The notes: generated by a model from the letters alone, not told the origin. Counted from the first letter of the stretch, positions 9,017 through 18,416 are shown. The stretch: 64,000 bases of DNA from Salinicola tamaricis (GCF_003006155.1 NZ_CP023559.1:806001-870000); one strand, 5' to 3'. Program-made: numbers and translations.

Positions 9017-10163
9017 TCAGCCCAGGACCCGATCCAGCCGCGCCAGTGCCGCTTCCAGTGTCTCGCTCGGGGTGCCGAAGTTGAGCCGCACGAATCCCGG
9101 CCAGCCGAAGTCGGCGCCGTCGGAGAGCGCCACCCGCGCCTCCTCGAGCAGGCGCTGCTGGGGCGACTCAGCGAGTGCGCTGCCGCGCAGATCCAGCCAT
9201 GCCAGATAGGTCGACTGCGGCGGTGACAGCGTCACCCCAGGCCAGCCGGCGACATGCCGCTCGAGACGCGCCAGATTGTCGCGCAGTTGGGTAAGTAGCG
9301 CCTGACGCCAGACTTCACCCTCGGCGTAGGCGGCCTCGGCGGCGTGCAGCCCGAGCACGTTGACGCCCGGCAGCAGGCCCGCGGCGGCACGCTGGAAGCG
9401 TTCGCGCAGCGTGTCATCGGCGATCACCGACAAGCCGCCGAAAGCCCGGCGATGTTGAACGTCTTGGAGGGCGCCCAGAGGGTGATCAGCCGCTCGGCGA
9501 GTTCGGGGCATAGCAGACCCAGCGGCTGGTGCGGCCGCTCCGGATCGAGGATCAGGTCGCAGTGCAGCTCGTCGGAAACCACGATCAGCGCGTGCCGGCG
9601 CGCCAGCTCGGCCAACCCTCGCAGCTCGTCGACATCCCATACCCGCCCGGTGGGATTGTGCGGATGACACCACAGCAGCACCCGGGTATTGGGCCGGATG
9701 GCCGCCTCCATGGCATCCAGGTCGAGCCGCCAGTCGCCGCCCGGGGTAGCCGGCGGGGCCAGCTCGAAGGTCTGCGCTTCGCGCCCGGTATGGCGCCCCA
9801 CGCTCAGGAACGGCGGATAGATCGGCGTCGCCGTCAGCACGCCCTCACCGGGCTCGCTGAACGCCAGCGCCGCCAGGTGCAGCGCCGGCACCACGCCCGG
9901 CACCCAGCACTGCCAGGCGGCGTCGATCTGCCAGCCGTAGTGGTGCTCGCTCCAGCGGCAGAGAGTATCGCGCAGCGCCGGGGTGGCATCGGCATAGCCG
10001 AACACGCCGTGGTCGACACGCCGATGCAACGCCTCGATCACCGCAGGCGGCGAGCGGAAATCCATGTCGGCGACCACAGTGGCAACACGTCCTCGGCGTA
10101 CTGCTGCCATTTCTTGGTCGGATACTGCCGTCGATCGATCGACGTGGCAAAATCGAAACTCAC
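9017..10163 (-). CDS. patB: MalY/PatB-type C-S lyase (PLP), two frameshifts
   Basis: This is a fold-type I PLP enzyme of the MalY/PatB group, which cleaves cystathionine or other C-S bonds. The protein reads MSFDFATSIDRRQYPTKKW, then PLW-VADMDFRSPPAV, CHPHNPTGRVW, VSDELHCDLI and the Schiff-base lysine in WAPSKTFNIAG, ending in a small C-terminal domain. Continuity needs two corrections. Near 10068 TGGTCG should be TGGGTCG (one G missing in a G-run). Near 9437 one base is missing after FNIAG. The start is GTG 10163. Length after correction is about 382 aa, normal for the family. Substrate preference cannot be read from sequence. Confidence 0.88.
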
Positions 10164-10245
10164 GGTAACATTCTCATCCGGTTGATGATTGTCGGCCGGC
10201 CGGCGCCTTCGCAGGGAGACGCCGGCTGGCAGTGAAGGAGCGCCA

Positions 10246-10695
10246 ATGACAGAGACTCTCTGCCGCGGTCGTGCCGCACGTCCGTTCTATAGCCGCGTGG
10301 TCGCGGGCAGCTCGGCGCTGGTCGGCCACTGGCTGCTGCTGGGGCAGGCCGACCCCGACCGCCTGGCGATGATTCTGGCCGATACCGCGCGCCTGGCCAA
10401 ACTCGGCGATCCCGACGGCACGCCGGACGGTGCCACCCTGACCGCCTGGAGCGGCGATGCCGCACCGCCGCGCTGGGCCGCACGCACGGCACTGTTCCTG
10501 CTGGTGCAGATGCCCGCTCGGCCCACGCCGCGAAACGCCGATGAGGCCTGCGCCTGGGCCTACTGCTGGTTGCGCAACCGCGAGTTCCCCTCGCTGGAAG
10601 CGGCCCGCAACGCGCTGCCGGCGCACTTGCAGGCGCCACTGCACGAGGTGCTGGAGGACGCGTGGCAGGACCACCACGGCCAGCGCCTGATCTGA
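10246..10695 (+). CDS. Hypothetical protein, 149 aa
   Basis: A clean 149-codon frame with an excellent ribosome site, AAGGAG 5 nt before ATG 10246. The product is Ala/Leu/Arg-rich, probably all-helical and cytoplasmic, with no signal peptide, membrane span or recognised motif. It has several Trp and two Cys (LCRGRA, EACAWAYC). It is divergent from the PatB gene, with only 82 bp between start codons, so the promoters must be compact. I do not recognise the family. The codon pattern is like its neighbours, so I take it as real. Confidence 0.7.
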   Translation: MTETLCRGRAARPFYSRVVAGSSALVGHWLLLGQADPDRLAMILADTARLAKLGDPDGTPDGATLTAWSGDAAPPRWAARTALFLLVQMPARPTPRNADEACAWAYCWLRNREFPSLEAARNALPAHLQAPLHEVLEDAWQDHHGQRLI

Positions 10696-10721
10696 GGCTC
10701 ATGGCGCCAGCGTCGCTGCGC

Positions 10722-11017
10722 TCAGCGCTTGGGCACGAAACCGTCCGGCTTGTCCGCCAGCCAGGTGACGAAAGCGCGGATATCGGGGTGGGACATCAGC
10801 GCCTCACGGCTGGCGTAGTGGTCCGCCAGCTCGCGTTCGCTGAGCATGCGATGGAGATGCGAGTGGCACGGCCGACAGATCCACAGCACGCGGGTCTGCA
10901 TCTGCTCGCGCCCGTACGCTTGCGGTAGCGCGGCTTGCGGTGCAGCGCGCGGGGAATCAGATGGTGGCGGGTCAGCGGCGCCCGGCGTCCGCACAGACTA
11001 CAGCGGTCATGGCTCAT
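10722..11017 (-). CDS. Small HNH endonuclease domain protein, one frameshift
   Basis: About 99 aa after one correction. The first segment (from ATG 11017) has a zinc knuckle CSLCG followed by LTRHHLIPR. After a frame change near 10920 the protein continues YGREQMQTRVLWICRPCHSHLHRMLSERELA. Two CxxC pairs and the H-H-N/H arrangement (HHLIPR...CHSHLHR) mark an HNH nuclease of the small stand-alone kind found widely in proteobacteria. Its physiological substrate is unknown; nothing around it suggests a phage or restriction role. At the junction one base is missing in 'CGCAAGC-TACGGG'. Confidence 0.8.
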
Positions 11018-11113
11018 CGGTTGGCGTTCACGCGATGCTTGAAAAGGGCGGCCCGCGCCGGCCGCGTCTCTCTCCAGACTAGGGGGGAGGCCCGTGATAC
11101 GCCAGCGTCGTTG

Positions 11114-11174
11114 CCACGCGCCTCGCTTGCCGTTGACTCGTTTTCCGTCGCCCCGTTTTCCATCACCTCGTCTC
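11114..11174. repeat. Period-15 tandem repeat upstream of ybaK
   Basis: Units 11130-11144, 11145-11159 and 11160-11174 share the pattern CCRTYNCCTCGTTTT, and a more diverged 16-nt copy lies at 11114-11129. The array ends 22 bp before the ybaK start, so it forms part of the 5' leader or promoter region. Confidence 0.65.
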
Positions 11175-11196
11175 TCTTGCATCAGGAGTACTGCGC

Positions 11197-11667
11197 ATGA
11201 CACCGGCCGTCCGTCTGCTCGAATCCCGCGGCGTCGCCCATCGGGTCACCGCCTACTCGGTCGAGACCGCCTCGGAGAGCTACGGTCTGGACGCCGCCCG
11301 CGCCCTGGCACTACCGCCGGAGACGATTTTAAAGACGCTGCTGGCGCGGCTCGACGACGGGCGCCTGGTGGTCGCCCTGGTGCCCGTCGACGCGACGCTC
11401 GACCTCAAGGCGCTGGCCAAGGCCGCCGGTGCGCGCAAGGCGCAGATGGCCACCCCGGCCGAGGCCGAGCGTGCCACCGGCTATCTGGTCGGCGGCATCA
11501 GCCCGCTGGGACAGAAGCGCCGTCTGGCGAGCTTCATCGACGATAGCGCCCTCGCCCTCGACGAGATCCACGTCAGCGCCGGCAAGCGCGGGCTGGAGCT
11601 GTCGCTGGCCCCCCGTGAACTGATCACGCTGCTGGAAGCCACGCCAGTGGCGCTGGCACGACACTGA
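11197..11667 (+). CDS. ybaK: Cys-tRNA(Pro)/Cys-tRNA(Cys) deacylase YbaK
   Basis: The 156-aa product is a YbaK/EbsC-type aminoacyl-tRNA deacylase, which hydrolyses mischarged Cys-tRNA(Pro) in trans. Family signatures are visible: the essential lysine region ETILKTLLARLDD near residues 44-56, KAAGARKAQMATPAEAERATGYLVGGISPLGQKRR, and the C-terminal DEIHVSAGKRGLELSLAPRELI. Length equals the family norm. AGGAGT lies 10 nt before the ATG. It is followed by a DUF501 gene on the same strand 166 bp downstream. Confidence 0.95.
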   Translation: MTPAVRLLESRGVAHRVTAYSVETASESYGLDAARALALPPETILKTLLARLDDGRLVVALVPVDATLDLKALAKAAGARKAQMATPAEAERATGYLVGGISPLGQKRRLASFIDDSALALDEIHVSAGKRGLELSLAPRELITLLEATPVALARH

Positions 11668-11833
11668 GACGTCACCGGCCCGGGGATGGTCGATTGCCCG
11701 GCCCCACCCGGGACGACTATCATGCGCGCTCTCCGCAGTCATGCGCGCTCCCGGCGGCCATGCGCGAACCCAGTGCACACCCCGGCGATGACGCGCCGCC
11801 ACCGTTGCCACACGCTCACACGGAATATCCAGC

Positions 11834-12354
11834 ATGGTGATTCGCACCGATCAGACACCGACCGAGGCTCAGCTGGCGATCATCGCCGAGCAGCTCGGCC
11901 GCCCGCCGCGCGGGCTCGAAGCGGTCGCCGCCACCGATAGTCAGGGTCGCCCGCTGGTCCTGCGCATGGCGCCGATCGTCGACGACGCGCCCTTTCCCAC
12001 GCTCTACTGGCTCTCCTGCGAACGTCTCAAGGTCGTGCTCTCGCGGCTCGAGGCGAGCGGCGTGATCAAGGAGCTCGAAGCGCGCCTGCAGCAGGAGCCG
12101 GCGTGGCTTGCCAGCTACCACGCCAGTCATGCCGACTATGTTGCCCAGCGCTGGTCCTACATGAGTGACGCCCAGCGCGAGGAGATTGAGCGCCGCGGCT
12201 TCGCGCCGCTGATGCGCGAGCGTGGCGTCGGCGGGATCACCAACTGGGATCAGGTGCGCTGCCTGCACACCCAGTACGCCCACCACCTGTGCGGTGACAA
12301 CGCCATCGGACGCTGGTCGACGCGACCTACGACGTCGCCGCCACCATCCCCTGA
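11834..12354 (+). CDS. DUF501 domain protein, one frameshift
   Basis: The frame gives a DUF501 protein of about 174 aa with family-typical blocks QLGRPPRGLEAVA, GRPLVLRMAPIV, FPTLYWLSC and GVGGI-NWDQVRCLHTQYAHHLCGDN. Near 12315 the read TGGTCG must be TGGGTCG to restore the conserved ending WVDATYDVAATIP and the TGA at 12352-12354. Without the correction the frame runs on into the next gene. DUF501 function is unknown; in other gammaproteobacteria it often sits beside ppx, which is not the case here. The start is ATG 11834. Confidence 0.85.
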
Positions 12355-12389
12355 CGGCCGTCTCACCCGATCGCTGAAGGAGCGACAAC

Positions 12390-12940
12390 GTGCATATCTG
12401 TGTCTATCTGGGTTCCCGCGAGGGCAAGCATCCGCAGTTCGCCGCCGCGACCGAGGCGCTTGGCCGGGCCATTGCCGCCCGCGGCTGGGGGCTGGTCTAC
12501 GGCGGGGCGCGCAACGGTCTGATGGGGCGGCTGGCCGATGCCTGCCTCGCCGCCGGTGGAGAGGTGATCGGGGTCATGCCCGAGCATCTGGTCCAGCGCG
12601 AGGTGTCGCACCAGGGCCTGACGCGGCTGATTCGCGTCGCCAACATGCACGAACGCAAGGCGACCATGGCCGCCCACGCCGATGCCTTCGTCGCCCTGCC
12701 CGGCGGTATCGGTACGCTGGAGGCTGTTCGAGATCTGGACCTGGCGCTATCTGCAACTGCACCACAAACCGGTGGGCGTGCTCGACGTGGGCGGTTTCTA
12801 ACACCGGGCTGCTGAATTTCCTCGATACCACCGTGGAGCACGGTTTCCTGGACGCCAGCACCCGCCGCGAGCTGATCGCCGACACGGATATCGAGCAGTT
12901 GCTGGACCGGCTGGCGGCGGATCGCGATCCGGCCGCCTGA
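12390..12940 (+). CDS. LOG-family (TIGR00730) nucleotide phosphoribohydrolase, two frameshifts
   Basis: This is a Rossmann-fold LOG protein, a family whose members release the base from cytokinin-type nucleoside 5'-monophosphates or AMP. MHICVYLGSREG, the nucleotide-binding YGGARNGLMG and the catalytic PGGIGTLEE motif are visible. The frame breaks near 12722 (GAGGAGCTG appears as GAGGCTG, continuing LFEIWTWRYLQLHHKPVGVLDVGGF) and again near 12801 (continuing LLNFLDTTVEHGFLDAST...). The start is GTG 12390 with AAGGAG 7 nt upstream. About 183 aa after correction, normal for the family. True substrate is not deducible. Confidence 0.87.
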
Positions 12941-12947
12941 CTTCCGC

Positions 12948-14690
12948 TCAGTCCGCGCTCAGCGCCGGCGTCACCGCGTCGGCGCCGACATAGCGGCGCC
13001 GCTTGTCGGGCTTGAGCCGGGTGACGTCGACCACCACCAGGCCATCCACGCAGAAGCCGAAATCGGTATCCACGCCGAACCCCAGAAAGCGTACTGCCCC
13101 GGGTTCGGCGACCTCGCAGTACTGCTTGTAGAGCACCGGCACGCTCACCCCCATCGCCTCCAGCTGCTCGCGCAGGCGGCGGAAGTCCTCGTCACGATCG
13201 CCGCCGTCGAACAGCCGCTCCGCCTCCAGTCGCCCGGCGTCGGAGAGCACGAACGGAGCCCGCGGACGCACGCCCTCCTCGGGGTCACCGTAGTAGTGGC
13301 GATAGTAGCTGATCACCAGCTCACGGGCGCGCAGCGGCAGCGCGGCCGATAGCGAGACGGGGCCGAACAGCCAGCGCACCTGCGGATGGTGACGCAGATA
13401 GGCGCCCAGCCCCTGCCACAGATAGTCCAGGCTGCGGCGCCCCCAGTAGCGCGGCTGGACGAAGCTGCGGCCGAGCTCGAGCCCGTGACGCAGCTCGTCC
13501 CAGGGTGCCGTCTCGAGGTGAAACAGGGTCGCGGCGTAGAAGCCGCTGGGGCCGTGGGCGTCGAGAATCGCCCCCGCCTCGCCCAGGCGATAGGCCCCAG
13601 CGATCTCCAGATCACGATCGTCCCACACCAGCAGGTGGCGGTAGTAGTCGTCGAAGGCGTCGAGATCGCGCCGCCGGCCGGTGCCCTCGCCGACCCGGCG
13701 GAAGGCGATCTCGCGCAGCCGACCGATCTCGCGCAGCACCACCCCGTGGGGCGGCCCCTCGACCAATAGAATCTGCTTGCCATCCTTGGTCTCGCCCAGC
13801 CTGCGCGCCTCACGCAGCGCTTCACGCAGCGCCTGCCGGCTCTCCGGATGGGCGATCGCCGCCTCGCCACGGAACAGCCCCTTGCGCCCCTGCCCCAGCC
13901 GGTAGACGTGCTTACGCAGCAGCTTGAGCGTCGCCTCCGAGCGCAGGCCGCCGCGGGCCAGTTGCTCCAGCGGCAGCAGGTCGCCGATACGCACGCGGAG
14001 CTGGCGATCGCGCTGGCGGAACATCTCGTGCGGCAGCAGCAGGGTACCGATCTCATCGCGCAGGGCCGCCAGAGCGTAGAATAGCCAGGAGTTGCGCCCG
14101 CCTACGTGCAGTGGCAGCAGTGGCGCATTGGTCCGCCGCGCCAGATGCAGGACACCCGCCTGCCAGCGACGATCGCGAATGCCGCGCGGACAGGCCCGCG
14201 AGACCTCACCGGCGGGAAACACGATCACCGCTTCCTCGCGATCCAGCGCCGCCTCGATTGCGGCCAGGCTGCGCCGATAGCCGCGCCGGTTCAGGTTGTC
14301 CAGCGGCAGCAGACAGGGTTGCAGCGGCTCGATCTGGGCCAGAATCGAGCTCGCCACGATGCGCACGTCACTGCGCACATCGGCCACCAGGCGCAGCAGT
14401 GCCAGACCGTCGAGGGCGCCCAGCGGGTGGTTGGCGACGATCAGCACGCGTCCGAACACCGGAATGTTCTCGCGCTCCCGCGAGGAGACTGCATAGCCGA
14501 AGCGGAAGTAGTCGAGCACCTGTTCGACGAAGGCCAAGCCACGCGTCTCGCGGTGGCGCGCCAGGAAGTCGTTGATCTCGCGCTCGTGGATCAGACGACG
14601 CATCAGCGCCGTGGTGCAGTGCCGCAGCCAGCGAGGCAGGCGACGGAAGCCACCGAGGTGTCGTTCGAGCAGTGCGCCGGTATCGATCAT
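12948..14690 (-). CDS. olsF: OlsF-like fused acyltransferase (PlsC + OlsB-like)
   Basis: The intact 580-aa product joins two acyltransferase modules. The N-terminal half is a PlsC-type glycerolipid O-acyltransferase with the NHPLGALDG (H-x4-D) motif near residue 88 and the substrate-site FPAGEVSR near 157. The C-terminal half resembles OlsB/hemolysin-type N-acyltransferases: FDDYYRHLLVWD, EIAGAYRLGEA, GRSFVQPRYWG and LFGPVSLS. This fused order is that of OlsF, which makes ornithine lipids from ornithine by successive N- and O-acylation. It would give phosphorus-free membrane lipid. GAGGGG lies 7 nt before ATG 14690. The amino acid head group (ornithine or other) is inferred. Confidence 0.82.
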   Translation of the reverse strand: MIDTGALLERHLGGFRRLPRWLRHCTTALMRRLIHEREINDFLARHRETRGLAFVEQVLDYFRFGYAVSSRERENIPVFGRVLIVANHPLGALDGLALLRLVADVRSDVRIVASSILAQIEPLQPCLLPLDNLNRRGYRRSLAAIEAALDREEAVIVFPAGEVSRACPRGIRDRRWQAGVLHLARRTNAPLLPLHVGGRNSWLFYALAALRDEIGTLLLPHEMFRQRDRQLRVRIGDLLPLEQLARGGLRSEATLKLLRKHVYRLGQGRKGLFRGEAAIAHPESRQALREALREARRLGETKDGKQILLVEGPPHGVVLREIGRLREIAFRRVGEGTGRRRDLDAFDDYYRHLLVWDDRDLEIAGAYRLGEAGAILDAHGPSGFYAATLFHLETAPWDELRHGLELGRSFVQPRYWGRRSLDYLWQGLGAYLRHHPQVRWLFGPVSLSAALPLRARELVISYYRHYYGDPEEGVRPRAPFVLSDAGRLEAERLFDGGDRDEDFRRLREQLEAMGVSVPVLYKQYCEVAEPGAVRFLGFGVDTDFGFCVDGLVVVDVTRLKPDKRRRYVGADAVTPALSAD

Positions 14691-14832
14691 GGGCCATCCC
14701 CTCTACTACGTATACGAGTGACGTGGGTGGGTGACATGGATGGCTGCCAGCATGGCGCTGACATATGACAACGGCGTGGCCGTCGCCGGGCTGCTAGAGT
14801 GAGGGGATGCCCTTAGCGAGGAGAGTACATCG

Positions 14833-15798
14833 ATGCACGCGATCGCCATCGAGTCGCAGCGCCTGGAGTGGCGCGAACATGAGGCACCCGGTCCGGTAGG
14901 GGCTGGAGAGGTGCGTATCGAGGTGGCCTGGGCCGGGGTCAATCGCGCCGATCTGATGCAGCGCGCCGGCAAGTACCCGCCCCCGCCGGGCGCCCCGGAC
15001 ATTCCCGGGCTGGAGGTCAGCGGTACCATCGCCGAGGTGGGGCCACGGGTCGAGCGCTTCCGTCGCGGCGACGCGGTCTGCGCGCTGCTGGCCGGCGGCG
15101 GCTACGCCGAGCAAGTGGTGGTGGACGAGGCCCAGGTACTGCCGATTCCTGCCAATCTCGGCCTGCGCGAGGCGGCGGCACTGCCTGAGGTCTTCGCCAC
15201 CGCCTGGCTCAATCTCTACATGGAAGGCGCCGCTCAGACCGGTCAGCGGATCCTGCTGCACGCCGCGGCGAGCGGCGTCGGCACCGCGGCGATCCAGCTC
15301 TGCCGCGCCTTCGGCAACCCCTGTTTCGTCACCGCGGGAAGTCAAGAGAAGCTCGACGCCTGCACCCGCCTGGGTGCCGATGCCGGCTGGAATCGCCACG
15401 ACGGCAGCTTCGTCGAAGCGGTCAAGGCTTGGGGCGGCGCCGACATGATCCTCGACCCGGTCGGCGGTGACTACGTGGAGCAGGATCTGGCGGTGCTGAA
15501 CGCCGATGGCCGGCTGGTGCTGATCGGGCTGATGGGCGGCATGGAAGCGAAGCTCGATCTCGGGCGCATGCTGATGAAGCGCCAGCGCGTGATCGGCTCG
15601 ACCCTGCGCTCACGCTCGGCCAAGGCAAAGGGGGCGATTCTGGATGCGCTGCACGCCCAGGTGTGGCCCAAGCTCGCGAGCGGAGAGATCAAGCCCCTGA
15701 TCGCCGAGACCTGGCCGATCCAGGAAGCGGAGAGCGCGCTTCAGCATCTCGATGACAATGCCAATATCGGCAAGGTGCTACTGCGGGTCAGTGCCTAG
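14833..15798 (+). CDS. NAD(P)H quinone oxidoreductase, TP53I3/QOR type
   Basis: The 321-aa product belongs to the zinc-free medium-chain dehydrogenase/reductase branch (quinone oxidoreductase, PIG3-like). The N-terminal GroES-like domain contains GVNRADLMQRAGKYPPPPG and IPGLEVSGTI. The cofactor domain has AAASGVGTAAIQLC, the NADPH-binding glycine motif, at about residues 154-167. No structural or catalytic zinc ligands are present, as expected for the branch. GAGGAG lies 9 nt upstream of the ATG. It is divergent from the OlsF-like gene. It probably reduces quinones or electrophiles in the cytoplasm; the physiological substrate is unknown. Confidence 0.92.
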   Translation: MHAIAIESQRLEWREHEAPGPVGAGEVRIEVAWAGVNRADLMQRAGKYPPPPGAPDIPGLEVSGTIAEVGPRVERFRRGDAVCALLAGGGYAEQVVVDEAQVLPIPANLGLREAAALPEVFATAWLNLYMEGAAQTGQRILLHAAASGVGTAAIQLCRAFGNPCFVTAGSQEKLDACTRLGADAGWNRHDGSFVEAVKAWGGADMILDPVGGDYVEQDLAVLNADGRLVLIGLMGGMEAKLDLGRMLMKRQRVIGSTLRSRSAKAKGAILDALHAQVWPKLASGEIKPLIAETWPIQEAESALQHLDDNANIGKVLLRVSA

Positions 15799-15843
15799 GT
15801 CACGGCAGCAGTGAAGCGCTGACACGACTGCGTCGCCGGGGAC

Positions 15844-16341
15844 TCACTCGGCGGCCAGCCGACGGGTCTCGCTGTAGGTCAATTGCAGCAGTCTGGCGTC
15901 GTCTCCGGCGCGATGGCGGCGGATGTCATAGTCTTGTACCACCCGCTCCTTGGTCTCGCGCCACAGCGTCACCTGCGCCTCGGAGAGCAGCCGCCGCAGC
16001 GCTTCCAGGCGAAATCGCGGCAGCATGCCGGCCTGATCGAAGAGCAGCGCAAGCCAGGTGTTGTCGTAGCCCCAGCTGTCACTGTAGGCGACGCCGATCT
16101 CGGCCAGCTCATCATTGAGCCAGCGCGCCACCTCGACCGCCGGATAGCCCTCACGGATCAGCCGCGCCCGCGAGATGCCGTGCAGGAGTTCGGCCTTGGC
16201 GTCCCAGTGGGTCCAGGTTTCTGCGGGTTGAATCAGGAAAGCACAGCGCGTGCCGTCGGCCCTGGCCAGGCCAACCTCGATGGGGTAGCTGCCACGGCCA
16301 AAGCCCGAAGCTTCGATGTCTAAAAGGACAGGCAGCGACAC
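15844..16341 (-). CDS. DEDDh exonuclease-like protein
   Basis: The 165-aa product begins VSLPVLLDIEASGFGRGSYPIEVGLA, in which D-I-E-A-S-G-F-G is the ExoI motif of DEDDh 3'-5' exonucleases (compare DIETTGF). SDSWGYDNTWLALLFDQAG near residue 75 resembles ExoII with its Asp. The expected ExoIII HxxxxxD is represented by RRHRAGDDARLL. The family is usually annotated as exonuclease or hypothetical. I chose GTG 16341 because GGGAG lies 8 nt upstream; upstream ATG codons in frame would add Arg/His-rich residues. It may act on RNA or DNA ends; no partner is visible. Confidence 0.75.
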   Translation of the reverse strand: MSLPVLLDIEASGFGRGSYPIEVGLARADGTRCAFLIQPAETWTHWDAKAELLHGISRARLIREGYPAVEVARWLNDELAEIGVAYSDSWGYDNTWLALLFDQAGMLPRFRLEALRRLLSEAQVTLWRETKERVVQDYDIRRHRAGDDARLLQLTYSETRRLAAE

Positions 16342-16462
16342 GGGGTGGACTCCCTCTTCATGATGCCGTCGCATCTGGCGACGCCGGTGTGGCGTCATCA
16401 TGACAGTGTTGGCGCGGGAGTTCACCCCGACCGCACGCGGCACCGGCAGGCGCCGCCGGGGG

Positions 16463-16978
16463 TCAATGCGTCAGCGGCGCGGCCTGCGGCGCTTCGAGCA
16501 GGGTCTGGCCAGCGAGATGATCGGCATACTGCGCCCAGGCCTCGGCCCGCGCCGGATCCTGCGCCAGCCCCAGCTCACCACCGAGATAGGCCTGTGCCAA
16601 CCGCTCGGCAGCCTGGCGATGGCCGTTCTCGCCGGCCCGAGCGTACCAGGTCACCGCATGGTGCTCGTTGGGCTGGTACTGGTTGCAGCCGTGCTCATAG
16701 AGGCAGCCGGCCTGGAACTGGGCATGACTGTCGCCCTCCTGTGCCGCCTGCAGCACGTAGCGCGCACCGGTAGATTTGTCCTGGGGCGAGACACCGCGTG
16801 CCAGCAGCACGCGGCCGTAGAGCGAACGCGCCGGCAGATAGCCGGCGTCGGCACAGCGCTTGAACCACTTGAGCATCAGCCGCTGCTTGCCGGGTGAGCG
16901 GGTCATCCAGCGCGTGTGACACAGTCCGGAGGCGAGACGAAACTCGAAGCGCGTCAGGAAAGAGAACGTCTGTGGCAT
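16463..16978 (-). CDS. SEL1-like/TPR repeat protein
   Basis: The product is 171 aa and helical. At least two SEL1-like repeat cores are seen: ARYVLQAAQEGDSHAQFQAGCLYEHG and AVTWYARAGENGHRQAAERLAQAYLGG, plus a diverged N-terminal copy (LKWFKRCADAGYLPARSLYGRVLL). Such repeats bind proteins; no enzymatic motif is present. ATG 16978 is the most likely start, with a modest AAGG upstream; an ATG at 17044 would add 22 low-complexity residues. The gene stands alone. Partner and role cannot be inferred. Confidence 0.82.
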   Translation of the reverse strand: MPQTFSFLTRFEFRLASGLCHTRWMTRSPGKQRLMLKWFKRCADAGYLPARSLYGRVLLARGVSPQDKSTGARYVLQAAQEGDSHAQFQAGCLYEHGCNQYQPNEHHAVTWYARAGENGHRQAAERLAQAYLGGELGLAQDPARAEAWAQYADHLAGQTLLEAPQAAPLTH

Positions 16979-17182
16979 AACTGACAGTGACCTTGAGGAC
17001 GAAGACCGCTGGCGGTCCGAGAAACCCTGTCGATCTGGACGCATCTTTGTTCTAAGACAACACGGTTGTTAACGGCATCGGAATCGACTTGCTGCAGGCT
17101 CGCCCGGGGCTGCCGGGCGGCGAAAGGCCGCAAGCATACGCCTCCCCGATGGCCGACTCAACCCCCGCCTGAGGGGCGCTAT

Positions 17183-17211
17183 TTGCCGCTCCCGGAAGGC
17201 CCCAGTAACAT
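17183..17211 (+). promoter_or_regulatory. Probable sigma-70 promoter of the aldo/keto reductase gene
   Basis: TTGCCG (17183-17188) and TAACAT (17206-17211) with a 17-bp spacer lie 55 bp before the ATG at 17267. Confidence 0.6.
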
Positions 17212-17266
17212 ACGATTTTCAGTCGTCTTTTCGGCCCTCTCCCGAGGGCCCTGATGGGAGCGCAAC

Positions 17267-18303
17267 ATGCAACGACGCCCACTCGGCAAGACCGACATGC
17301 AGGTCTCGCGCCTGTGTCTCGGCACCATGACCTTCGGCGAGCAGAACAGCGAGCAGGAGGCTCACCAGCAGCTCGACCGTGCCGTCGACGCCGGGATCAA
17401 CTTCATCGATACCGCAGAGATGTATCCGGTGCCGCCCAAGGCCGAGACCCAGGGGCGCACCGAAGCCTATATCGGCAGCTGGCTCCAGCAGCGCGGTCGC
17501 CGCGACGACCTGATCATCGCCAGCAAGGCCGCCGGTGCCGGCCGCGGCATGACCCATCTGCGCGGCGGCCCGCGCCACACCCGCGAGCAGATCCATCAGG
17601 CACTCGATGCCAGTCTGGCACGTCTGCAGACCGACTATCTCGACCTCTATCAGCTGCACTGGCCCGACCGCCACGTCAACTGCTTCGGAGAGCTCGGCTA
17701 TGTGCCGGGTGACGACAGTGAGGCCACCCGCTCGAGGAGACCCTGGGCGCGCTCAAGGAAGCCCTGGATGCCGGCAAGATTCGCGCCGTGGGGCTCTCCA
17801 ACGACACGCCGTGGGGCGTGATGCGCTGCCTGCATCTCGCCGATACGCTGGGGCTGCCGCGCGTGGCCAGCGTGCAGAACCCCTACAACCTGCTCAACCG
17901 CAGCTTCGAAGTCGGCCTGTCCGAGATCGCCCATCGCGAAGCAGTCGGCCTGCTGGCCTATTCACCGCTGGCCTTCGGCGTGCTCTCGGGCAAGTACCTG
18001 GATGGCCAGCGTCCGGCCGATGGACGCCTGACGCTGTTCGAGCGCTTCTCGCGCTACACCTCCGACATCGCCCAGGAGGCGACCCGGGCCTACGTCGAGA
18101 TCGCCAGGCGCCACGACCTCGATCCGGCGCAGATGGCGCTGGCCTTCGTCACCGCGCAACCTTTCGTCACCAGCAATATCATCGGCGCCACCACGCTGAC
18201 CCAGCTGGAGTCCAACCTCGCCAGTGATCAGTTGACGCTCTCCGCCGAGGTCATGGAGGAGATCGAAGCAGTGCACCGCCGTATCTCCAACCCCTGCCCC
18301 TGA
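17267..18303 (+). CDS. Aldo/keto reductase, Tas-like, one frameshift
   Basis: This is an NADPH-dependent aldo/keto reductase of the Tas type, about 345 aa. It starts MQRRPLGKTDMQVSRLCLGTMTFGEQNSEQEA. The catalytic tetrad is present: Asp and Tyr in FIDTAEMYPV, Lys in IIASKAAG, His in YQLHWPDR. The cofactor segment near the C-terminus reads FVTSNIIGATTLTQLESNL. One C is missing near 17733 (CGCTCGAG for CGCCTCGAG), after which LEETLGALKEALDAGKIRAVGLSNDTPWGVMR continues in the next frame. GGGAG lies 7 nt before the ATG. The substrate is unknown; E. coli Tas was first linked to tyrosine prototrophy. Confidence 0.9.
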
Positions 18304-18416
18304 CGGCCTCCGGTGCGCAGACGCGGGCCGCATTCAGGCGGCTATCCCGTCCATGACGGCCCGCTTCACCCCCATCATCGCCGCGATGCCCTGCCGCTCG
18401 ATAAGGAACCTACGCC

